44,503 nt of DNA from Fusobacterium sp. IOR10 (GCF_010367435.1 NZ_WJWY01000016.1:1-44503), one strand, 5' to 3'; shown: positions 27,108 to 36,553, numbered from the stretch's first letter. Program-made: numbers and translations. Notes: generated from the sequence alone by a model not told the origin.

Positions 27108-28822
27108 AAGTAAAAAAATTAATTTTAAAATACTATAAAAAAGAAAAGAAATTATTGGTTATATTTATAATATTTAATTTACTTGTAACATTCCTAGACT
27201 TAACTGCACCTTTGGTAGTTAAAAAAATTATAGATACAGCTATTCCAAATAAAAATTTAAATATGATTTCTTATTTATCTCTTATGGTTTTGGCCATGTA
27301 TGGGATTAGAACTGCCTTTGCAATTGTTTCATTTAGTAGAGGTCAGCTTATGGGAAATAGAATTAAATTTCACATGAGAAATGATTTGTTTTCCCATATG
27401 CTTAAACAATCCACTGAATTTTTCAATAAAAAAGAAAAAGGTGAATTAATAGCTAGAATAACAAGTGACTTGGAAAATTCATCATCTTTACTTTATAGAG
27501 GACTTCAAGATTCTATTTCTGCAGGGGGAGCTCTAATAGGTAGTTTTTTCCTTATGCTCTTCTTTAGTCCAATATTAACTTTAATTATTTTTGCACCTTT
27601 TCCATTTGGATTTTTATTTGTATATTCTAAAAATAGAAAATTAAAATCAGGTTATAGAGAAATAAGAAAAAATAATAGTAATTTCACTAGCACTACCTAT
27701 GAATTACTTAGAGTTATATTTTTCTTAAAGGATAACGTTCTTGAAAACTATGCTGAAAACAAATTTCGAGAAAGTAATAACAACCTTTTAATGGCAGAAA
27801 AAAGAAATTATTTAAATGTTGGGATTTTTATGTCTGGAGTAACATTTTATGTTCATTTAACTCAAATAATTTTAATAGGTTTTGGAGGATATTTATATAC
27901 ACAAAACAAAATCACAATTGGTATTATTATTTCTTTTTTACTTTTAGTTGATAGATTCAAAATTTCTCTAATTAAACTTGCAGGTCTTACAGATAATTAT
28001 CAAAAGGGAATGTCTGGTATAAATAGGCTGAACAGTATGTTAGATACAGATTATACCATTCTTAATGGTACTAAAAAAATTACTTCTCCCTTTGAAGTTC
28101 TTACTTTTAAAAATGTTTCCTTCTCATATGGAAATGAAAACATTTTAAACAATCTTTCCTTTAGTATTAGAGCCAAGGAAAAGATAGCTATTGTTGGGAA
28201 AAGTGGAATTGGGAAATCAACTATTTTAAATTTGATTAAAAAAAATTACTTACCTGATTCAGGAGATATTTTTATTAACAACATTAATTACAAGGATATG
28301 AGCAAAAAAAATCTTTTAAATATAATGGGAATATTAAATAATTCAGAAAATATACTCTATGAAACAGTTGAAAAAAATATTTCCATTGTAAAAAATAAAA
28401 GTACCTATGAAAATATAGTTGAAGCTTGTAAACAAGCATACATTGATGAAACAATTGAAAAATTACCTAAAAAATATAAAAGTATCATGGGAAATAAGGG
28501 AACTATAATGAGTACTGGTCAAAATCAAAGAATTTCCTTTGCTAGACTATTCTTAAAAAAACCAGAAATTATACTACTAGATGAAGCAACCTCTGGATTA
28601 GATAGAATTTCTGAGAAAATAATTATAAATAATATTTTAAATTTTTTAAAGGAAAAAACAGTTATCTTTGTTACACATAGACTAGATATTATTAAGAATT
28701 TTGACAGAATCTTAGTTTTTAATGAAAATGGAATTGTTGAAGATGATAATTTTGAAAAATTAATTGAAAAACATGGGGAATTCTACACTTTATATAAAAA
28801 GAATAATATTAAGGAAAATTAA
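27104..28822 (+). CDS. Exporter-fold ABC transporter (fused membrane and ATPase domains)
   Basis: A 572-residue half transporter. Six membrane helices lie in residues 1-310, then a nucleotide-binding domain with Walker A GKSGIGKST, a signature reading STGQNQR instead of LSGGQxQR, Walker B IILLDEATSGLD and the H-loop in VTHR. It should homodimerise. Coupling by ATGA to a binding protein suggests it could be an importer with exporter fold, as known for YbtPQ-type siderophore systems; otherwise it is a lipid or drug exporter. The altered signature motif deserves note. Confidence 0.85.
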   Translation: MKVKKLILKYYKKEKKLLVIFIIFNLLVTFLDLTAPLVVKKIIDTAIPNKNLNMISYLSLMVLAMYGIRTAFAIVSFSRGQLMGNRIKFHMRNDLFSHMLKQSTEFFNKKEKGELIARITSDLENSSSLLYRGLQDSISAGGALIGSFFLMLFFSPILTLIIFAPFPFGFLFVYSKNRKLKSGYREIRKNNSNFTSTTYELLRVIFFLKDNVLENYAENKFRESNNNLLMAEKRNYLNVGIFMSGVTFYVHLTQIILIGFGGYLYTQNKITIGIIISFLLLVDRFKISLIKLAGLTDNYQKGMSGINRLNSMLDTDYTILNGTKKITSPFEVLTFKNVSFSYGNENILNNLSFSIRAKEKIAIVGKSGIGKSTILNLIKKNYLPDSGDIFINNINYKDMSKKNLLNIMGILNNSENILYETVEKNISIVKNKSTYENIVEACKQAYIDETIEKLPKKYKSIMGNKGTIMSTGQNQRISFARLFLKKPEIILLDEATSGLDRISEKIIINNILNFLKEKTVIFVTHRLDIIKNFDRILVFNENGIVEDDNFEKLIEKHGEFYTLYKKNNIKEN

Positions 28823-28826
28823 TATA

Positions 28827-28868
28827 AAAGCCTTCTATTAAGTTTAAATAAAACCAATAGAAGGCTTT
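28827..28868. terminator. Bidirectional terminator between the ABC gene and the GNAT gene
   Basis: AAAGCCTTCTATT (28827-28839) pairs perfectly with AATAGAAGGCTTT (28856-28868) around a 16-nt loop; it separates convergent genes. Confidence 0.85.
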
Positions 28869-28870
28869 CC

Positions 28871-29314
28871 CTATAATTCTAATTTCATTTTTATATGTTC
28901 TATTCCCTCTTCAATATACATTTCTGTAATTGCTACAAACCCCAAAGACTCATAAAATTTCTTTAAATAAAATTGAGCTGAAATAATTATTTCCTTTTCT
29001 TTCAATTGATTTTTTATATAATCAATAGCTCCCTTTAATATTTTTCTTCCTAGTTGTCTCTTTCTTTCTGACTCTATAACTAAAACCCTACCAATTGAAA
29101 CACTTTTATATGAAACACCAGCTTGTATAATTCTCAAATATCCTATAATTTTATTTTCTTCCTTTAACATTAAATGCCAAGAACTATAATCTTTTCCATC
29201 TGCATCATTATATAAAATCTTTTGTCCTACTACAAAAACTTCTCCTCTTGCTCTTAATATTTCATATAACTCTATGCTTGTTAGATCTTGAAATTTTTTT
29301 ATTACCATTTCCAT
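28871..29314 (-). CDS. GNAT N-acetyltransferase (ElaA-like)
   Basis: A 147-residue acetyltransferase similar to ElaA. The N-terminus has LRARGEVFVVGQ, followed by a YLRII strand, then the acetyl-CoA loop IGRVLVIESERKRQLGRKIL and the C-terminal KKFYESLGF motif. The ATG at 29314 is preferred over upstream ATGs because TTAGGAGGA lies just before it, within the codons of the longer frame. The substrate is unknown. It is a single gene with its own promoter. Confidence 0.88.
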   Translation of the reverse strand: MEMVIKKFQDLTSIELYEILRARGEVFVVGQKILYNDADGKDYSSWHLMLKEENKIIGYLRIIQAGVSYKSVSIGRVLVIESERKRQLGRKILKGAIDYIKNQLKEKEIIISAQFYLKKFYESLGFVAITEMYIEEGIEHIKMKLEL

Positions 29315-29343
29315 TTTTATTCCTCCTAAATAATTCATCATTA

Positions 29344-29372
29344 ATTTTATAATTTTTTAATTGAAAAGTCAA
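29344..29372 (-). promoter_or_regulatory. Promoter of the GNAT gene
   Basis: On the minus strand TTGACT (29367-29372), 17 nt, TAAAAT (29344-29349). Confidence 0.5.
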
Positions 29373-29382
29373 TGATTTACCT

Positions 29383-29411
29383 TTGAGTTTCAATACTCTA
29401 AATGTTATAAT
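29383..29411 (+). promoter_or_regulatory. Promoter of the TolC-MacA-MacB-type operon
   Basis: TTGAGT (29383-29388), 17-nt spacer, perfect TATAAT (29406-29411), about 42 nt before the transcription unit's first start codon. Confidence 0.65.
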
Positions 29412-29459
29412 ATTCTTTAGCAGTTACTTTAATCTTATGGGATAAAAAAGGAGTTACCT

Positions 29460-30719
29460 ATGAAAAGAAAAGCAATCTTATTTTTCATGATTTCTATTTT
29501 AAGTTTTAGTGAAGATTTAACCCTAGACACTATGCTAAATAATATTTCAACAAATTCCTATGAAAAAAATATTTATAATATAGATACAAAAAAAAATAAA
29601 GTCAACCAAAAATTTTATACCCTAGATAATTATAATGGAATTACAGGTAGTTCAAAAAACACTTATCTTAGGGAAGATAGAACATATAAAACAAGTGGAA
29701 CTATTTCCTATGGAGATTTTTATATCAATGGTTCAAAGGAAGAAAATGAAGAATCTGAACTAATTTTAGGTATTAACAAGAATATTAAGGATATGATTTA
29801 TTCAGAAAATGATAAAAATTTAAATAATAATAATCTTGATAAAAAAATTAATAAACTAGAATACCTTAAAAATATTGAAACTAAAAAATTGAACTTAGTT
29901 GATCTATACAGGGATTATAAAAATATAGAGTTTGAAATAATAGCTAAAACCAACGGAGTAAAAACTTTAGAAAACGAAGAAGAAATATTAAAAAAATCCT
30001 TTAAACTAGGTAAAAGTCCTAAAATAGATCTCAAATCTGCAACTATAAACAGATTAAATTTAGAAATAGAATTAAAATATTTGAAAAAAAACAAAGCTAA
30101 AATAGAAGAAAGATTTTTATATGATTTCAAAATAAATGTAGCAGGAAACACCCTAATGAATATACCTAAAAAAACTGATGTCTTGGACAAATTTCTAAAT
30201 AATATTGGAAATAAGGATTTGGATATTTTAAAAATTCAAAAAAACAAAATAAAAGAAAATATAAATTATTTGAAATATGACAATAAGTACCCTGATATAT
30301 CAATAGGTTTAGAACATGATTTTGGATCTAAAGAGGAATCCATTAAAGAAAATAGAATATTTTTAGAAATATCTAAAGATTTATTTTACTATGACAATGA
30401 TTTGGAAAATGAAAAATATAATTATCAGAGAAAAATGTTAACTATATCTGAAGAAACTGACAAAAGGAATTCAGAAATTTTAAAAACTAAGGAAGAATAT
30501 GATAATTTACTCATGGAATATCAAGTTAATAAAAACAAAGCTAATTTAGAAAAGAATAAGTATGATATTAAAAAGTTAGAATACAAACTTGGAAAAGTAA
30601 CATATTTAGATTTAATTGATAATTTTAACGACTATTTAACATATAAAATTAATGCTGAAAAATCAAAAAATAATTTAAACGCATATATCTATAAAATTAT
30701 AATTAGAGGAGACATATAA
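29460..30719 (+). CDS. TolC-family outer membrane efflux protein
   Basis: A 419-residue exported protein with a short signal peptide (ending near SILSFSEDL). It has long Lys/Glu/Asn-rich helices typical of the TolC tunnel. Paired internal halves are seen in FKLGKSPKIDLKSATINRLN and YKLGKVTYLDLIDNFNDY, which match the repeated 'Y..G......L' element of the family. It forms the outer membrane duct for the following adaptor and ABC genes. The next gene begins immediately after its stop. Identity is divergent and the assignment leans on context. Confidence 0.78.
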   Translation: MKRKAILFFMISILSFSEDLTLDTMLNNISTNSYEKNIYNIDTKKNKVNQKFYTLDNYNGITGSSKNTYLREDRTYKTSGTISYGDFYINGSKEENEESELILGINKNIKDMIYSENDKNLNNNNLDKKINKLEYLKNIETKKLNLVDLYRDYKNIEFEIIAKTNGVKTLENEEEILKKSFKLGKSPKIDLKSATINRLNLEIELKYLKKNKAKIEERFLYDFKINVAGNTLMNIPKKTDVLDKFLNNIGNKDLDILKIQKNKIKENINYLKYDNKYPDISIGLEHDFGSKEESIKENRIFLEISKDLFYYDNDLENEKYNYQRKMLTISEETDKRNSEILKTKEEYDNLLMEYQVNKNKANLEKNKYDIKKLEYKLGKVTYLDLIDNFNDYLTYKINAEKSKNNLNAYIYKIIIRGDI

Positions 30720-31829
30720 ATGAAAGTAAATAAAAAAATGATTGTCACATTTGTAATTGTTGCTATTTTCAGTGGAGGACTTTTCTTTAAATTAAACTCT
30801 AAAAATAAAAACTTAAAAACTTATGAAGTATTTAAAATTAAAATTGGAAATGGAAAGGGATATATTAATGCTTCTGGAAAAGTTGAAGCAAATGATACTA
30901 AAGATGTTTTTGTTGATAAAAAACTAAAGGTTGATCAAGTGTTTATTCAAGAGGGAGATTTTGTGAAAAAGGGTCAATTACTTATGACCTTTGATGAAAC
31001 CCAAAGAAATAATATTAAGAGAAACTTAGAAAGAAAAAAAATTCAATTAAACAAACAAAAAAGAAATCTAAAGATAATTAAAGGACTATTTGAAATAGGA
31101 GGAAGTTCAGTAAATGAAGTTAAGGATTTAGAGGAAGATATTCAATTATTAGAAATAGATATTGAAGAGTATAATGAAGATTTATCCAAAACTGCTGAAA
31201 AGATATTAAGTCCTGTAAGTGGTACTATTTCTTCTTTAAAAGCTCAGGAAAATTATCTTGTTGATACTGATCAAGCTCTTTTGAAAATTATGGATCTATC
31301 AAATATTAAAATAGTCTTAGAAATACCTGAGTATGACATTAAAGATATTAAAATTAATCAAGAATTAATACTGAAACCAGAAGTTTTTGAAAATAAAAAA
31401 GAATTTAATGGAAAAGTAACTAAAATAGCTAAAATTTCAAAAACCTCATCAATAACATCTGAAAACATTGTGGAAGTGGAAGTTAAACCCCTTGAAGATA
31501 TCCCTGATATTGTTCCAGGGTTTAAAGTTTCTGCCACTATATATTTAGAAGAAAATAAAAATAAAATTCTTATACCAAAAACCTCAATTCTAGAAGAAAA
31601 CAATAAATACTATGTCTTTTCCACTGATGAAGATGGAGTTTTATCTAAAATATATATTGAAATAAAATCCATTGATGGAGATAAAGTTATTGTTTTAAAT
31701 GGGCTAAAAGAAAATGATGAAATTCTTAAAACTCCCTTTGAAAATTTAAAAGTTGGAGATAAAATTCTTACTTCTGAAGAATCTAAAGGGGATGATAAAA
31801 ATGATAATAGAAGTTCGAAATCTAAATAA
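30720..31829 (+). CDS. Periplasmic adaptor (membrane fusion) protein, MacA/HlyD-like
   Basis: A 369-residue protein with one N-terminal membrane helix (about residues 6-24), a biotinyl-lipoyl half with GYINASGKVEANDTK and VFIQEGDFVKKGQLLMTFD, and a coiled-coil hairpin (about 98-150). The second lipoyl half is ILSPVSGTISSL, followed by beta-barrel domains. It bridges the MacB-like permease to the TolC-like duct. It abuts the TolC gene and overlaps the ATPase gene by 29 bp. Confidence 0.88.
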   Translation: MKVNKKMIVTFVIVAIFSGGLFFKLNSKNKNLKTYEVFKIKIGNGKGYINASGKVEANDTKDVFVDKKLKVDQVFIQEGDFVKKGQLLMTFDETQRNNIKRNLERKKIQLNKQKRNLKIIKGLFEIGGSSVNEVKDLEEDIQLLEIDIEEYNEDLSKTAEKILSPVSGTISSLKAQENYLVDTDQALLKIMDLSNIKIVLEIPEYDIKDIKINQELILKPEVFENKKEFNGKVTKIAKISKTSSITSENIVEVEVKPLEDIPDIVPGFKVSATIYLEENKNKILIPKTSILEENNKYYVFSTDEDGVLSKIYIEIKSIDGDKVIVLNGLKENDEILKTPFENLKVGDKILTSEESKGDDKNDNRSSKSK

Positions 31830-32481
31830 ATATTATAAAAATGGAGAAAACTCTTTGCACGCTCTAAAAGATTTGTCATTTAGTATAGAAAAGGGAGAAT
31901 TTGTGGCTATTATGGGAAGTAGCGGAAGTGGAAAATCTACCATGATGAATATTTTAGGATGCCTTGATAAGGAATTTAGTGGAACGTATATTTTAGATGA
32001 TATTAATGTTTCTTCAATAAAAGAAGATAGATTATGTAAAGTTAGAAATTTAAAGATCGGTTTTATTTTTCAAGCATTTAATCTCCTTCCAAAATTGTCA
32101 GCTCTAGAAAATGTAGAACTTCCTTTAGTTTATGCTGGAATTCATAAAAGCATTAGAGAAAAAAAAGCAAAAGAAGTTTTAGAAAAAGTAGGACTAGGTG
32201 ATAGAATGTATCATAAGCCAAATGAATTATCTGGAGGTCAGAAACAAAGGGTGGCAATTGCTAGGGCTATAGTTAATGACCCTGCAATAATATTAGCTGA
32301 TGAACCTACTGGAAATTTAGATAGTGTATCTGAAAATGAAATTATGAATTTTTTTAAAGAATTAAATGATCAAGGAAAAACTATAATAATAGTAAGTCAT
32401 GAGCCTGAAGTTGCTAAATTTTGTAAAAGAATACTTTTGTTTAAAGACGGTGAAATTATAAAAGATGGTGAGAGCAAATGA
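31801..32481 (+). CDS. ABC transporter ATP-binding protein, MacB/LolD type
   Basis: A 226-residue ATPase with Walker A MGSSGSGKST, Q-loop FIFQAFNLLP, signature LSGGQKQR, Walker B IILADEPTGNLDS and the switch His in IIVSHE. The ATG at 31801 has AAAGGGG upstream; an in-frame ATG at 31753 would overlap the adaptor much more and has no ribosome site. It powers the mechanotransmission-type permease encoded next, with an ATGA overlap. Confidence 0.93.
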   Translation: MIIEVRNLNKYYKNGENSLHALKDLSFSIEKGEFVAIMGSSGSGKSTMMNILGCLDKEFSGTYILDDINVSSIKEDRLCKVRNLKIGFIFQAFNLLPKLSALENVELPLVYAGIHKSIREKKAKEVLEKVGLGDRMYHKPNELSGGQKQRVAIARAIVNDPAIILADEPTGNLDSVSENEIMNFFKELNDQGKTIIIVSHEPEVAKFCKRILLFKDGEIIKDGESK

Positions 32482-33704
32482 ATTTCTTAGAAAGTTTTAA
32501 AAGTGCTATAAAAAGTTTAACAGGTAATAGAGCTAGATCTTTTTTAACTATGCTAGGAATTATCATAGGAATAACTTCTGTTATAACTATGTCTGCAATA
32601 GGTAAAGGTGGACAAGAGAGTATTACAGGTAAATTAAAAGAAGGGGGCTATGGAAAATTTACAATATTTGTTGATAAAAAGGCAAAGGACTTTAGATGGA
32701 AATATCTTTTTGATGATGTTCTAGTTGAAAAATTAAATAACAGCAATTATTTTAAAAATGTAACTCCCTATGTGAGGGATAGAATGTACTCTAAAATTAA
32801 AGATAATTTTAGTAGAGTTTGGTTTACTGGGTCCACCCCTGCTGTTGAAGATATTGATAAGGTTGAAATGCTTTCTGGAAGAAATTTTTTAAGTTTTGAG
32901 TATAAAAATGCTGAAAAAGTTGCTATAATTGATGATATAACAGCTAAAAATTTATATGGTTCAATTGATAATGCTCTTGGAAAGGAATATTATCTTTTTA
33001 AAAATAGAAAATCTGCAGGTATTCCCTATGAAATTGTAGGAGTTTATAAAAATCCTTTTAAAGGTTTTGCCAATGCTCTTGGGGGACTTAGAATACCTAG
33101 GTTTATTAGATTTCCATTATCAACCTATGATAGAATCTATAATTTAGATAATTCTAGTTCCTATGAAGAACTGCTTATTGAAGCAAAAGATCCAGAAAAA
33201 TCACAGGAAAGCATGGTTAAATCAAAGGAAATACTAGAGGAAATTACTGGAGTTAAAGATTTATATGAAGTTGAGGCTCTTGCTAAGGGTTCTTCATCCT
33301 TTGATAACATCCTTAGTACCCTTAATATATTTGTAACTTTTGTAGCTGGAATTTCTCTTTTTGTAGGGGGAATTGGAGTTATGAACATAATGCTTGTTAG
33401 TGTTATTGAAAGAACAAAGGAAATTGGAATAAGAAAATCTATTGGAGCTACTAATAAAGATATTCTTCTTCAATTTTTAATAGAGTCCATTATACTAACA
33501 GGACTTGGAGGAATTATTGGAATCTTTTTAGGATTTGTTTTAGGAGAACTAATTGGAAAAGTAATTGGGATAACCCCTTTATTCTCCTTTAGCTCAATTA
33601 TTACATCCCTTATTGTTTCAACTTTTATAGGAATTATTTTCGGTGTTATACCTGCAAAAAAAGCTGCTGAATTAAACCCAATCGAAGCTCTTAGAGCTGA
33701 ATAA
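32478..33704 (+). CDS. ABC transporter permease, MacB/FtsX family
   Basis: A 408-residue protein with an N-terminal helix (RSFLTMLGIIIGITSVITMS, about 21-40), a large periplasmic MacB_PCD domain, then three C-terminal helices (FtsX domain). The segment IGVMNIMLVSVIERTKEIGI is diagnostic, and it ends at PAKKAAELNPIEALRAE. With the ATPase, adaptor and TolC-like protein it forms a complete tripartite system. Substrates of such systems include macrolides, peptides and siderophores; none can be chosen here. Confidence 0.93.
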   Translation: MNFLESFKSAIKSLTGNRARSFLTMLGIIIGITSVITMSAIGKGGQESITGKLKEGGYGKFTIFVDKKAKDFRWKYLFDDVLVEKLNNSNYFKNVTPYVRDRMYSKIKDNFSRVWFTGSTPAVEDIDKVEMLSGRNFLSFEYKNAEKVAIIDDITAKNLYGSIDNALGKEYYLFKNRKSAGIPYEIVGVYKNPFKGFANALGGLRIPRFIRFPLSTYDRIYNLDNSSSYEELLIEAKDPEKSQESMVKSKEILEEITGVKDLYEVEALAKGSSSFDNILSTLNIFVTFVAGISLFVGGIGVMNIMLVSVIERTKEIGIRKSIGATNKDILLQFLIESIILTGLGGIIGIFLGFVLGELIGKVIGITPLFSFSSIITSLIVSTFIGIIFGVIPAKKAAELNPIEALRAE

Positions 33705-33715
33705 AAGGAGTGATT

Positions 33716-34888
33716 ATGGAAAATTTTAAATATTACACACCAACTAAAGTTATCTTTGGTAAAGATACAGAAAAAGAAATTGGAAATCTTTTAAAAGAAT
33801 TTAATGGTAAGAAAATCTTGATTCATTATGGAGGAGGAAGTGTTGTTCGTAGTGGTTTACTTGCTAAAGTAAAAAACTATCTAAAAGAAAGTAATATTGA
33901 TTACATAGAATTAGGAGGAGTAAAACCTAATCCTAGGTTGTCCCTTGTTAAAAAAGGAATAGAACTTGGGAAAAGAGAAAACATTGATTTTATATTAGCT
34001 ATTGGTGGAGGAAGTGTTATAGATTCTGCTAAGGGAATAGGATATGGAATGATGATTGACTATGACGTTTGGGATTTGTATTCTAAAAATAAATTTTCAA
34101 ATAACTGTATGCCAATTGGAGTTATACTAACAATGGCTGCAGCTGGAAGTGAAATGAGTCCTAGTAGTGTTATTACAAATGAAGAAGGGTGGCTAAAGAG
34201 ATCCTTTAGTATTGACAATGCTAGACCTAAATTTGCTATATTAAATCCTGAATTAACTTATACATTACCTAAATATCAAAGTGCCAGTGGAATCGTTGAT
34301 ATTATGATGCATACTATGGAAAGATATTTTTCTCCAACTGGAAATATGGAAATAACTGATGAAATTGCTGAAGGATTAATCAGAACAGTTATAAGAAACG
34401 CTCCTATAATTATGGAAAATCCAGCAGATTATGAAAGTAGAGGTGAAATTATGTGGGCTAGTTCCCTTGCACATAATGGTCTTACTGGATGTGGAGGCAC
34501 TGGAGACTGGTCTTCTCATCAATTGGAACATGAGTTAGGTGGGATCTATGATGTGGCTCATGGAGCTGGACTGTCTGCTATTTGGGGTTCTTGGGCTAGA
34601 TATGTTTTTAAAGAAAATCCAAAAAGATTTGCTCGTTTTGCAAATAAAATATTTAATATAGAAAATATTGGAGATGAAAATACAGCTCTTTTAGGAATAG
34701 AAACAATGGAAAAATTTTATAAAAGTATAGATATGCCAACTAATTTAAAAGAATTAGGATTAGAACTATCCCTTGAAGAAATTAAAATTTTAGCTAATAA
34801 ATGCAGCTTTAATGGCAAGAGAACCATTGGTTCATTTAAAGAATTAACTGAACAAGATATGTTTGAGATTTATAATAATGCAAAATAA
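33716..34888 (+). CDS. Iron-containing alcohol dehydrogenase (butanol dehydrogenase-like)
   Basis: A 390-residue group III alcohol dehydrogenase of the NADH-dependent butanol dehydrogenase type (BdhA/YqdH-like). NAD-binding region: AIGGGSVIDSAKGIG. Metal ligands are in VDIMMHTMERY, HQLEHELGG and VAHGAGLS. It reduces aldehydes in fermentation. The ATG at 33716 has AAGGAG 6 nt before it and is preferred to the GTG at 33710. It lies 11 bp after the MacB permease and may be co-transcribed, though it is unrelated in function. Confidence 0.92.
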   Translation: MENFKYYTPTKVIFGKDTEKEIGNLLKEFNGKKILIHYGGGSVVRSGLLAKVKNYLKESNIDYIELGGVKPNPRLSLVKKGIELGKRENIDFILAIGGGSVIDSAKGIGYGMMIDYDVWDLYSKNKFSNNCMPIGVILTMAAAGSEMSPSSVITNEEGWLKRSFSIDNARPKFAILNPELTYTLPKYQSASGIVDIMMHTMERYFSPTGNMEITDEIAEGLIRTVIRNAPIIMENPADYESRGEIMWASSLAHNGLTGCGGTGDWSSHQLEHELGGIYDVAHGAGLSAIWGSWARYVFKENPKRFARFANKIFNIENIGDENTALLGIETMEKFYKSIDMPTNLKELGLELSLEEIKILANKCSFNGKRTIGSFKELTEQDMFEIYNNAK

Positions 34889-34897
34889 TTGTAAAAG

Positions 34898-34923
34898 AGC
34901 CCTTCAATTAAAATTGAAGGGCT
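34898..34923. terminator. Bidirectional terminator after the alcohol dehydrogenase
   Basis: AGCCCTTCAATT (34898-34909) and AATTGAAGGGCT (34912-34923) form a 12-bp perfect dyad with T-rich flanks on both sides, between convergent genes. Confidence 0.85.
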
Positions 34924-34952
34924 TTCTTATAAATTTATTATTTTTTAGGAAT

Positions 34953-35423
34953 TTATTTTAAATTATATTTCTCTAAATTTTCAACTCTTTTAGCTCTTTG
35001 GCTTACACCAATTATTCCCATCTTATCAATGGATCCTCTTAATTTCAATGTATCATTATCCACTAATTTAGCGCTTCCATGATAAAGTTTCCCATGCCAA
35101 GAATCGTAAACCCAACCACCTTTTAGTTTCCCATTTTTTTCATATAGTTCCCCAACAATTTTAAGACCCATTACCTTTCTACTTTTAACCCTTAATTCTT
35201 TATTCGGATTGTTTCTATCATATTGCTCGATTCCTTCCATCTTATCCCCTTTAGGATAGACAAAATCTTTTAACCAAACAACATGACCCACATATTCTTC
35301 ACTTGCTTTTTTATCTATTTTTATAATGAACTTTCCTTTTGGCATCATCCAATATCCTTCATATCCAGATTTTCCAAAGGAAATTGTACCTAATAAAAAT
35401 AATAAACCTATTATTTTTTTCAT
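34953..35423 (-). CDS. DUF2147 family exported protein
   Basis: A 156-residue protein with a signal peptide (MKKIIGLLFLLGTISFG) and a beta-rich body with EGYWMMPKGKFIIKI, HVVWLKDFV, VMGLKIVGEL and GGWVYDSWHGKLYHG. These are the recurrent elements of DUF2147 periplasmic proteins. The function is unknown. The ATG at 35423 has AAAGGAG upstream and is favoured over a GTG at 35429. The isoprenoid-synthase-like gene is 16 bp upstream on the same strand, so they may share a transcript. Confidence 0.82.
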   Translation of the reverse strand: MKKIIGLLFLLGTISFGKSGYEGYWMMPKGKFIIKIDKKASEEYVGHVVWLKDFVYPKGDKMEGIEQYDRNNPNKELRVKSRKVMGLKIVGELYEKNGKLKGGWVYDSWHGKLYHGSAKLVDNDTLKLRGSIDKMGIIGVSQRAKRVENLEKYNLK

Positions 35424-35439
35424 AATCACTCCTTTTTTA

Positions 35440-36420
35440 TTAATTAAACTTATTTTTTAACATTGACCATAATTTTTTTAATCCCCTTATTTCAAATAAA
35501 GATTTTAAAATGCTGATTCCTAATTTTCTGTTTATAGGATAACCTATAGCTTCTAGATCTTTAAAACTTTCCAAAGCATATTCTAAAATTTCAACTAAAT
35601 ATTCCACTGTGAATTTATTTTGAAAAATATCTATATCACTAGCTTCCTTTTCATTAATTTTATATTTTTCCATAAAAAAAGCAATACCTAAATTTATTTT
35701 TCTATTTTCATAATCTTCCTTCATATCACATAGATCATCTAGCCCTTGAAGAGATAGTCCTAATTTATATAAAGAACCTAAACAAACATCTATTTTTTCA
35801 TCAGTTTCTAAATATTTAGGAGCTATCAATCCTATTTTTAAAAGTTGTCCTCCTATTCCACTGTGAACTTCATTAAAAATATATTTATAACTTGGATAAG
35901 AATCATATAAAGAACAATCTCTCAGTCCTTCACTTTTTGCTATAATATGAATTCCTTCTAAAATTTTAGAACTTACATCTATTTTTTCCTTATCTAGGTC
36001 ATGTAATATATCTTCTAAGTTTTTATAAAGCAATAACATTAACAATGTATTTTCTGTTGTATGTTCACTTATTCCATTTAAAAATATTGCTCCTTTTTTT
36101 TCATTATCAATAATATTATCTGTACAAGTAATAATCCCTCTAAGATAAAATATACATTGACCATATTTAATTTTATTCTCATTTTTTATATTTAAAAATT
36201 CTATTAAACTTACCATAAACAAAGTAAAGAAATTCTTTTTCACATTATCTTTCATTGATAATTTTTTCATCTCAATATCTTTATAAAATGATATATTTGA
36301 TATATCCCCTTCTATTTCATTTGTAATTAAAGAATATATTTTATTGGAAGTTTTAAACAAATCTTTTAATTCCTTTTCTACTTTTTTTGAATTTATATTT
36401 TTTGTGATTGTTTCTATCAT
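35440..36420 (-). CDS. Class I isoprenoid-synthase-like protein
   Basis: A 326-residue, wholly helical protein with two aspartate-rich motifs at the spacing of a class I terpenoid fold: DNIIDNE (101-107, first motif) and LDDLCD (227-232, a DDxxD). This suggests Mg-dependent diphosphate chemistry on an isoprenoid. Overall similarity to ordinary polyprenyl diphosphate synthases is low, and the usual chain-length region before the first motif is not recognisable. The ATG at 36420 has GAGAGGG close upstream; earlier ATGs lack one. The product cannot be predicted. Confidence 0.65.
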   Translation of the reverse strand: MIETITKNINSKKVEKELKDLFKTSNKIYSLITNEIEGDISNISFYKDIEMKKLSMKDNVKKNFFTLFMVSLIEFLNIKNENKIKYGQCIFYLRGIITCTDNIIDNEKKGAIFLNGISEHTTENTLLMLLLYKNLEDILHDLDKEKIDVSSKILEGIHIIAKSEGLRDCSLYDSYPSYKYIFNEVHSGIGGQLLKIGLIAPKYLETDEKIDVCLGSLYKLGLSLQGLDDLCDMKEDYENRKINLGIAFFMEKYKINEKEASDIDIFQNKFTVEYLVEILEYALESFKDLEAIGYPINRKLGISILKSLFEIRGLKKLWSMLKNKFN

Positions 36421-36451
36421 AGTCCCTCTCTTTTCCATTATTAATATACTC

Positions 36452-36457
36452 ATTATA
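36452..36457 (-). promoter_or_regulatory. -10 box upstream of the isoprenoid-synthase-like gene
   Basis: TATAAT on the minus strand, about 30 nt before the chosen ATG. The -35 position (TAATTA) is weak. Confidence 0.4.
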
Positions 36458-36513
36458 ACATACTTATTGGTAATTAATTAAAATAAGTATTAGCTTTTTT
36501 ATTTAAAATGCAT

Positions 36514-36519
36514 TATAAT
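36514..36519 (+). promoter_or_regulatory. -10 box upstream of the coiled-coil gene and coaBC
   Basis: A perfect TATAAT, 35 nt before the chosen ATG at 36554; no convincing -35 is seen. Confidence 0.4.
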
Positions 36520-36553
36520 TATTATAGTGATACAATTTTCAAAGGAGGATTAT

